From: Mangifera indica
Taxonomy: Eukaryota; Streptophyta; Magnoliopsida; Sapindales; Anacardiaceae
Assembly: GCF_011075055.1 (NCBI RefSeq)
Contig: NC_058138.1
Location: forward strand, 3,038,001-3,102,000
Reading direction: 5' to 3'
DNA: 64,000 nt
The notes beneath the pieces were generated by a model. It saw nothing but the letters and a program-made list of their open reading frames with translations, did not search any database and had not been told where the DNA came from. The position numbers were made by a program, and so were the translations under genes. This document shows, piece after piece, positions 55,490 through 64,000 of this stretch. Positions within the stretch are counted from its first letter, which is position 1; each line of letters begins with the position of its first letter.

Positions 55490-57564
55490 CTGTAATGCCT
55501 GTCTATTTATGTACTCAAACCAGCATTCTATTTATTTGGGTTGTTCCACTGAAAAGATGTTTAATTTACACCTGCACTTCTCTTCCCAATAGGCTTCATC
55601 TTTTTGTACCGTAGAAATTCCATTCATGTTTTTAAAATACCCTAAAACTATTTATAAAGTATAATGTTATAAAGTATAAAGTATCTCTTGACCAACCATT
55701 GACCTACCCTAAAACTATTTATAAAGTATAATTTACAAATTATCTATTACAATTTTAAGTATTTAAATTAATATCATCATTATGATAGTAGCTATTTCTT
55801 GTTAAGTAAGGGATGAGGATTCCCCATAAGAGAGATGAGAATGTGTCACACCCCACGAAGAGCGCCATTCCTACACCTCCCCTAAGCATTGACATCTCTA
55901 TCTCTATCTCATAATGTATTAATAGAAATTAAAATTTTCCAATGCCGTTAAAGTTTGGAATGAATACATTAGCTAGAAAATATTTTGATTCATCATAACT
56001 ATTTATGATGATTGTTTGTAGAAGACATTTTTCTTACTGATCAAATTGAGGATATATAATGGAGGTTTGCATGTGTATACTCACTTTTGTTAACTTTTTA
56101 AAGTAAATTACTAATTTACCCTTTTCTTTAATGTAATGATAAGAATGTCCTCATAAATTAATATACATTTAAATTACAAATTTATACTTTGTTTAATTGA
56201 ATATACAAAATTATCTCTTATATTAAAATTGAAATTTAATCAACATAATTAAGATTAAATTACCAATCTATCAACATAATTAAGTTAATTATGAGGAGCA
56301 ATTATTTATGTCCACCAAGCCACAAATCTCATTATGCATTTATACACCATCACCTTCATCTTCCAATAAACATATCCTATATCTATTATTTATACACTTG
56401 AATAAATTCATCTAGAAGTCTATCGTTAATCCAACAGTTTATATCCCATTCATGGTTGCTGAAATGTTAGATATTTCTTTCCACTGGCACCATAGAAAAA
56501 GCGAAAGAAGCCTCATGCAACAGGGCTCCTAATCCCACCACGTGAGCTACTTTGTGCCTTCACTTCTTCAATCATCCACACATAAAGTGCAGGCTATAAG
56601 TTTGCCCAGTTTCTGATTGAGTTAGAAGGAAGAGTTTCATAACCTTCATCATTAAAGCTTTCTTTTTCCTCCTTTTTATCATAACCGGAACTATCCGTAT
56701 TTGTTGGAAGGATAAACCCAGATTCACAGCCACTGCATGACAGAGATTCAAATTCAAATCTTTATCTTGAAAGTTATAATATTCCACCAATTTTATTAGT
56801 CCTTGAGGTCATCATTGAAGCTTTCTGTTTTAGGCTAAAACATTTATATCTCAGCTACCTGGTCGGTATTTAAAATCATAATTATTGCTCAGCTACCTTT
56901 TTCAGAAAACATTTTTTTTTTTAAATTATAAAATAGTTTAAAAGAAAAAAGCCTATCCACATGACTATAGTTGCGATCTCTAAGCGGGATTTTACTTCAT
57001 CTTACTGAGTTTCCCCCTCATCTTTTTGCAAAAAGCTGCTCTTTGACTAGGTTCGGGTCGCTTGACCTGGGTTGATGTGCATCATCCCAAACAAAACCCA
57101 AAAAAACAAAAAATTTAGAAAAAGGAGGCTTAATGCTAAAGCGATGAGAAGCATTTGAACCAAAGCTCATCATCGGCAACGAATATATCAAGGATTTGCG
57201 GTAGAGCATGGGACCATTATCGTGCTCAGGTAACGCCGCGAGAATTTCGGAACTTTGCGTGAGGGATTGGAAACGATTGTGATTATTGTTAGGGGAGAAG
57301 GTGGTGGTTGGTGTGGCAGCGATTGTGTTGCTAGTGGTGGCTTGGAAACGATTGCGTTCTAGAAAATATTGTCTTCTTTTGGCTAATCATCGACGTCCTT
57401 AGATGTGGCTGAGGTAGAGGAGCAGATGCCAAGTAATCGATCAGAAGAGGGAGATCAACGGTGGTGAAAACTAGCGTTTTGCAAAAAAAATGAAAACAAG
57501 GAGTGATGCAGTGGAGAGGCGCAGAAAGGGAAGTGGGATGGAGTGGAGCATTTATGCATGAGTG
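55490..57564. other. Intergenic DNA without a recognisable gene
   Basis: Positions 55650-55830 (aactatttataaagtataattta, atcat.atgatagtag, taagggatgagga) recur at 60240-60425. On the minus strand, 56745-56590 holds a short open stretch after an acceptor-like tcatgcag, reading GCESGFILPTNTDSSGYD and ending SNSIRNWANL; I do not recognise it. Positions 57000-57560 are GC-richer with ggtggtggttggtgtggcag-type low complexity. Nothing else was supported. Confidence 0.4.
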
Positions 57565-59488
57565 GATGTAAACCTGTTTTGGGTGAACCAGGATAATACA
57601 GTCTTTCTCTTCACTGTTTGTGTGTTTGTTTGCTTCACCACCAATATATAACTTACTAAGTTAACTGTTCTATAATTTCTGTCTTTAGCCAATTGCATGT
57701 GTTAATTAATGTTAACTCGTGTTTTTGCCTCTTCTCAACGTTCACCATTTGTCTGTAAATGCATTTTCTCATCTTGACTTACCAATGCTAATGATGTTTG
57801 TTGACCAATTATGCTTGTTTGTCAAGGGATTTCCATTAATTGCCATGGGTCAGTAACTCTCTTCCAACTGTGTCCTTGGAGAACTATCTTTCAACTTGGA
57901 GATTCAATTCCATCTTTGCAGAAGGTATTTAATAGAAGATCTCCATCTATACCTTCGGTTTCTTATATTGTTACTGATACTATTGTTGACAAAGAAGATC
58001 TCCATTTGCCCTTACATTTGTATTATTTCTAGGTTGAGTTCATAAGCAAAGTTTTATTTTATGATGTGTTTGTACTGGAAATTGGTTGAGCAAGATTTGA
58101 TACCCAAATCTTATCAAGATCATGAATTTCGAACAATCACAAACAGTTCATAGTATATAAGTAACCCTAGTTATGTTTCCAGTAATGATATTGGAGCAAA
58201 CCATAGGTTTGAGTACTGTGTATCATTTGTGAATGAGTTGAGTTTTCAGTTTTATGAATACATGAGAATAGATTTTTAAAGTAGATTTAGAAATTTCTTG
58301 ATTTAATTTGTATATGCAGATCAATCTAGTAGAATTAGGGTGATATTATTCACTAATCGATGACCATCTTACAAGACAACAATGCCATTCATTAGTTGAC
58401 TCTTGCTTGGGTTTGTTTTTGTTTGAATTCACCTCTACTTGTTAGAATATTTGTAGGCCATTCATTAGATCTATTCTAGGCATACACAAACCACATTATA
58501 GATAGAGTTGGATTCGAGTTCAATTTAAACATGGTCAGCTTGTTTGAACTGGTTAAAGATGCTAGAGGTTGCCATCAAGAAGAATAGTATTATCGAAGGG
58601 AGATTTGAATTGAATTCAAGTTAAATTATTGAATTAAAACTTCAACATGAAATGAGCCAAACATTAATTCAAGTCAAGATGGTTTGGTTTGAATCTAACT
58701 TTAGTTATAGATATGGTTCGAGTTTTTTTTTTTTTTTATAACAAGAAATCTCACTTGAATCGGATTATCTTTTTGGAGTTAAAATAATCACATCAAATAA
58801 ATAAAATCCTAAGAGTTTATTTTGATAATTTATCCATCATTACTCTAGTCTTCCATGGGCTTCATTTGGGCTTGATTCCACAATAACTCGTTTGGGTTCA
58901 CTAAACCTATTCCATAGGTTTACCATAAAGTTCTTAGAAATAGTGACTCTCACTAACAGCTTCTAAGGATAAGATCACAAGACTGAAGCAATAAAAATTT
59001 GAATAAAAAAAGGAAAGGTTTAAAATATAATATTTGAAACAATCAGATTAATTGTAATAATATGAAACAAGGATGAAAAAGAAATTATCTCAAGTCTTTC
59101 TCTTGTTTCAAGTCTCTTTTTCATTTTGTCTTTGAAGTTTGAACAATGTCAATGTCATGTCAAAGTCTCCTTTAGTTGATAAAAGACACCACTTACAACT
59201 TTCTCTAGCTAGAAAGCACTCAACTAAACTGAAGAAAGTTATATTTTTACTCTAATCAATCTTCACGTGGTGGGTCTCCGTTGTCTTCTTCAATTATTCA
59301 CATTACAGTTGATAGGCTTTTACTATAATCTCTCTTCATCCTCTTTAGTTTTTTTTGCTCGCAATAATTTAGAAATCATCCAAAATTACTTTTTCTAAAT
59401 ATTTATTATATTTGAAATGGGTAAAATCCAAGAATTTTAACTTTAAAAAGTGACTACAATCCTACCTTTAATTGTGATAAACAACAAT
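57565..59488 (+). repeat. Tandem duplicated block, copy 1
   Basis: Matches 61310-62589 in the same direction: gggtgaaccaggat, tcttcactgtttgtgtgtttg, ccttggagaactatctttcaa, tttatgatgtgtttgtactgg, aagtaaccctagtt, tctaaggataagatcacaag, aattgtgataaacaacaat. Positions 58312-58936 (625 bp, holding the hAT-like element at 58504) are absent from copy 2. No maintained reading frame is shared by the copies. Confidence 0.85.
58504..58704. mobile_element. Small hAT-like MITE
   Basis: 201 bp, starting agagttggattcgag and ending, on the other strand, ctaaagttagattcaaa. Perfect 8-bp target duplication ttatagat (58496-58503 and 58705-58712). Present only in copy 1 of the duplicated block. Confidence 0.78.
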
Positions 59489-61309
59489 GTGAATAACGTT
59501 CTGTGCTGACAATTGACATCTGAATTAAATTTTTGCATTTCAAAGCAGTTTAGCATGTTTTGTGCTGACACATTGCTTTCTATTATTTGAATTAAGGAGT
59601 CTCCATTCAATTACTGTCTGCTTGTGTGGAAAACTCCAAATTTTTTGGAGATGTTACAGTTTCAAGGGTAAGCTCAGAGATCCTTTGAGATTCATTAATG
59701 CTGAGAGACCACCTTGTCCTTTGAATTTACTAAGAAGATTCATTATCAGCTTCTCTATCGCTTCTGCTTTTAAACTCTGAATAATCTGTTGTCTTTTATG
59801 TTACAGATTGTTCAGAGTCCTGTTCTAGTTTTCAGGGCACACTTGATCGTGAGAATGTTAAAGGGGACTAATGGCAAGCTTCAATATGCTTGAGTTGTGG
59901 TTGCCACTAACTATTTTAAGCTTCTTGAATTCTGTTAGTCAGACTTGAATTTTAACTCCTAAGTCGTAATAAGTATTATCCTTTTACTTAAATCTTCCCA
60001 ATAATTAACACAAAAACTAAAATTCAATTCTTTAGTAACTCTATCATATTATCCCACACTAAAATGTTCTATTGCATTTGCATCCATCAATTATCATTTC
60101 ATACTTAAATTTTTGTTCTCTAAGAAGGGATGACAACTTAACTCTAAAAATAATCTCTAGCCGGCCCCATATGAGGAGAATATTATCCAACACATACAAG
60201 GGATGAGGACAAAAACAATCTTAAGAAGCAGGGGTGGGATAAATATATTTCTTGACCCGCCATATGTCTAACCTGAAACTATTTATAAATATGATTTATG
60301 AAATATTCATTACAATTTTAATTATTTAAACTAATATCATTACTATGATAGTAGTTAAGCAGAGGGAACTAGAAGGGACTAGGGTGGAGGAAGAATTATT
60401 TCCTTTGAGTAAGGGATGAGGACATGTTTAAGGGTGGAAATGACATCGTTAAGATTTTGGATTATAGCCAGCAAGTCAAAGCCAAGGGTAGTGGCAGAAG
60501 CCACTAACTAAACTTCATGAACCATGAAGTTTGCACATTTGCTGGGCTTTGTTTAATTACAAATGAAAAAACTAATGGTGCTTGCTGAGTTTGTGATTAA
60601 TGTGGGTTTGGTAAGTTGATTATGGGAGATATATTTTTAGATTTCAAGGAGAGAAAAATAAGCAAACTGGGAATGAATAAAATTGTGGGAAATGATTGGC
60701 AAAATAAACATTCTTGTGAAAGTTTGCAGGAAAAATTTTGGAAATCGAAACTTCAGTGTATAACATCTGTACCTTTTTTGTCTTTTCTCTCTGTCTTCTT
60801 TCTCTTCTTTTCTTTTCTTTTGCTTTAAATTGTTTGATTCAAGCTTTTTTAGAGAAGTCAGCCTCAACACAAGTACCATTCCAACCTTCTGTATTGTGCT
60901 AGACTGTAAAATTATCATCATGCTCATGTTAGTGATATCCTAATTGAGTCGGTAGTCCAATTGTTGTGATATGTCTATTCGGTGTCAACATTATCATCAT
61001 GCTCATGCTAGTGCAAATTAATTGTGATATCAAATGTGATGTATAAAATTATTGTTTATGTTAGCTTACAAGATATACATGCTCTTAATTTGATGATAAT
61101 CGAATAGTATTCTCACAATCGATTCAAATTTATATATATGCATGTGTTAGCTTATTTTGCCAAAAACATATTACCTTTAAAATTGGCAACGGCTTCATCT
61201 ATATATAAACATATTAGTCTTTTGTATGGGTGATATGACGATTTATTAACAAATATATTTATTGTAACGAGAGATGATGAAATATTGAAATAATATTGAC
61301 TTTATTAAA
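59489..61309. other. Intergenic DNA with an exon-like stretch
   Basis: At 59807-59871, after the acceptor ttacag, a phase-1 reading gives DCSESCSSFQGTLDREN then VKGD and TAA. Its first bases (attgttcagagtcctgt) closely match the acidic-tail exon of the NLR pseudogene (attgttcagagttctgt at 50258). Positions 60240-60425 repeat 55650-55830. Positions 60760-60830 are pyrimidine-rich. About 60915-61015 the phrase attatcatcatgctcatg.tagtg occurs twice. No gene is supported. Confidence 0.4.
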
Positions 61310-62589
61310 TGTAATCCTATTTTGGGTGAACCAGGATTAGGCAATCTTTCTCTTCACTGTTTGTGTGTTTGTTTGCTTCACATACTCTAGTTCATTCACC
61401 ACTAGTATAAAATTTACTAAGTTTTTAAGTTCTGTAATTTCTTTCTTTAGCCTAGTGCATGTGTTAATTGATGTTAACTCATGTTTTTGCCTCTTCTCAA
61501 TTTTTCACCATTTGTCTGTAAATTCATTTGCTCATCTGGACTTACCATGCTGATGATGTTTGTTGACCACTTAAGCTTGTTTGTTAGGGGACTTCCATTT
61601 ATCATCGTAGGTGAGTAATTCTCCCAACCGTGTCCTTGGAGAACTATCTTTCAACTTGGTGATCCAATTCCATCTTTCCAGAAGGTATTTTAGAGAAGAT
61701 CTCCATCATACTGTTGTTGATAGAAAAGATCTCCATTTGCCCTTACATTTGTATTATTTATAGGTTGAGTTCATAAGCAAAGTTTTATTTTATGATGTGT
61801 TTGTACTGGAAATTTGTTGAGCAAGATTTGATACCCAAATCTTATCAAGATCATGAGTTTCAAACAATCACAAATTGTTCATAATATATAAGTAACCCTA
61901 GTTGTGCTTCCAATAATGATACTAGAGCAAACGATAGGTTTGAGTATTGTGTATCGTTTGTGAATGAGTTGAGTTTTCAGTTTTATGAATACATGGGAAT
62001 AGATTTTTAAAGTGGATTTAGAATTTTCTTGATTTAAATAGTGACTCCCATCAACAGCTTCTAAGGATAAGATCACAAGATTAAAACTATAAAAATTTGG
62101 GGAAAAAAAAAAGAAAGGTTTAAAATATAATATTTGAAACAATTAGACTAAAATGTAATGATCTGAAACTATAAGGATGAAAAAGAAATCATCTCAAGTC
62201 TTTCTCTCATTTCAAGTCTCTTCTTCTTTTGGTCATTAAAATGCAATAATGTGAATGTCTTGTTAAAGTCTCCTTTAGTTGAAAAATGACACCACTCACA
62301 ACTCTCTCTAGTTGAAAGCATTCAACCAAACTGAAGGAAGTTACATTTTTACTCTAATTGATCTTCACGTGGTGAGTCTCCACTAACTTCTTCAATTGTT
62401 CACACTACAGTTGATAAACTTTTATTGTAATCTCTCTTTATCCTCTTCAGTTTTCTTCGCTCGCAATAATTCAAAAACATCCAAAATTACTTTTTATAAA
62501 TATTTATCAAATTTGAAATGGGTAAAATCCAAGAATTTAAACTTTAAAAAGTAACTACAATCTTAACTTTAATTGTGATAAACAACAAT
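61310..62589 (+). repeat. Tandem duplicated block, copy 2
   Basis: Direct relative of 57565-59488 lacking its 625-bp internal segment. The junction reads gatttaaatagtgactcccatc at 62032-62053. Several small deletions relative to copy 1 lie near 61690-61740. Non-coding. Confidence 0.85.
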
Positions 62590-64000
62590 TTATATAGATA
62601 AATATTGGATTACTAATGTATAAAAAAATATTTTTGTCATTTTAGAAATCTTAGAAGACTTTTCATTGACACATATCACATAACGTTTTTATTGTTTCTT
62701 ATAGTGAATGAGATAATGGGCAAGTTGTTTGAGCTACTTTTAAAAATAATTAGAATTAAATTCGAATTGAATTAAATCTATAATGATGAGCTCAAAATTG
62801 AACTCATTCAAAATTTTCAAAAATATCATAAAAATTAAAAATAGAATAAATAATATTATAAATAGAATAGATAGTTTCAACAAAAGATGAATAGATGAAT
62901 AGATTTGAACTAAACTCAAATTAAACTATCAAATTGAAGTTTTATTTTGAATTCAATTCAAATCAAATTAAACACCAAACTTAAATTTAATTAGTTTTGT
63001 TTGAACCCAATTGTAAAAGTAATACAAAACTCTAAGTTGAGATGGGACTTTTCAGCCTGTTAGTGATGTACCATTTCATATCATCCATTTTGCTAACAAT
63101 GGATGGAATCGACTTAAAATAATTTTAAAAAAAGAACAAGACTAAAATCATTTGAAAAGTTAAAGGTACAAAATTAGGATATTTGATATAATTGGACCAA
63201 ATGATGATTATCTAAAAGCAAAAAGATGAAAAAGAATTATCTCTAAGTCCGTCTCCCGTTATAAGCCTCTAAGCATTTTAGCTGAAATTTGCACTATGAC
63301 AACGCACTTTTAAGTTGGAAACGACACACCCAAACTTTAAGTTGCATTTCAATTTTTCTCATCGATTTTCGCATAAATTTGGAGTGGAATGAAAAGCAAT
63401 TCGGTGAGTTTATCCTACCAAAATTAAAAATAATTTAAATTTGATTCGAGCGAAGATGAGACAGTTTAAATTTGGTTCAAATTTATAATTTAAATTTATG
63501 TATTAAATTCGTTATTATTGAATTTATGATTTATCGAAGAAATATCATTATTTTATATGATAATAAACAAAACTAAGTTGTAGTAATAATTGGTTACAAT
63601 TATTCAAATCGGATTAGAAACCATATTTAAATGGGAACAAACCATCAACCTAAGTTACCCAACTTCTAAACTGGGTTGAACCAAACTTTATAGGTCTAGA
63701 TGATTTAATTAGGTATGAAATAGTGAAACCAAGAAAATACAGGAAAAAGTGATTGTAATGGAAACTTACTATGTGAAGATGAAGATAGATTGAGAGTAAA
63801 ATTTAATCTCTAAAATGTAAAAAGAAAAAAAGGTTAAAGAATTCATTCATAATCGTTCAACACGAAATTTCTTATTTTACTTCCAATTTTTTTTATATTT
63901 TCAAATGAGAGTCTTGGAGAGTTTAGTCTCTATAGTAGTAGTAGTAGTAGTAGGAATGCTCATAGACTATAAAAACGATTAAGATTAAATTCAAATTAAA
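62590..64000. other. AT-rich intergenic DNA to the window end
   Basis: Positions 62715-63010 and 63420-63700 carry attaaattcgaattgaatta/gaattcaattcaaatcaaatt arms of the hAT-like family without clear ends. A short AGT microsatellite lies at about 63936-63953. No gene was seen. Confidence 0.5.

Noticed and set aside
56572..56790. Minus-strand ORF MVEYYNFQDKD as a gene
   Set aside because: No recognisable domain; a different frame gives an acidic tail-like stretch, but neither is supported by neighbouring exons.

Overview
This window is nuclear DNA from a eudicot plant. The genes carry GT-AG introns, the non-coding DNA is very AT-rich, and small plant DNA transposons (hAT-like, Tourist-like and Mutator-like non-autonomous elements), Copia and LTR-retrotransposon relics and RPS2/RPS5-type disease-resistance genes are all present. 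The species cannot be named from the sequence alone.

Layout. (1) 1-9.3 kb is a gene-rich segment. A complete 10-exon gene for the plastid lipid-import ATPase TGD3 (+) converges on an intact, intronless CLAVATA2-type receptor-like protein gene (-). The CLV2 leader, including the start codon, has been tandemly duplicated. (2) 9.4-20.6 kb holds a 0.93-kb Mutator-like foldback element and then an inverted pair of genes for a cytochrome c oxidase subunit VIIa-like protein (69 aa each, both intact, each with an inferred non-coding first exon). Comparing the two paralogues exposes two hAT-like insertions with empty sites. (3) 20.6-30 kb is AT-rich, TE-rich DNA with tandem repeats, a Tourist-like element, copies of the upstream region of a resistance gene, and a fossil of that gene's LRR exon. 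(4) 30.1-35.5 kb carries an apparently functional CC-NB-LRR gene (-) with further promoter-like copies upstream. (5) 35.5-41.6 kb holds a broken Copia integrase fragment, two more Tourist-like copies, a GC-rich hAT element and a TA/TATG microsatellite. (6) 41.6-51 kb is a second CC-NB-LRR gene (+) with its exon structure intact but five in-frame stops and one frameshift. One intron holds a 1.7-kb near-perfect palindromic transposon. (7) 51.3-54.7 kb contains fragments of two unrelated intron-containing genes, a PDR-type ABCG transporter and a TBC/Rab-GAP, both broken. (8) 54.9-64 kb holds an LTR-retrotransposon end with primer-binding site and gag start, and a tandem duplication of a non-coding block.

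The housekeeping genes (TGD3, CLV2, COX7a-like) have no operon-like relationship. The unifying theme of the right two thirds is birth and decay of an NLR resistance-gene cluster: one live gene, one freshly dead gene, one fossil and several orphan copies of the upstream region, all threaded with non-autonomous DNA transposons. Exon boundaries were read by eye from splice consensus, phase continuity and family knowledge. No alignment or database search was possible.
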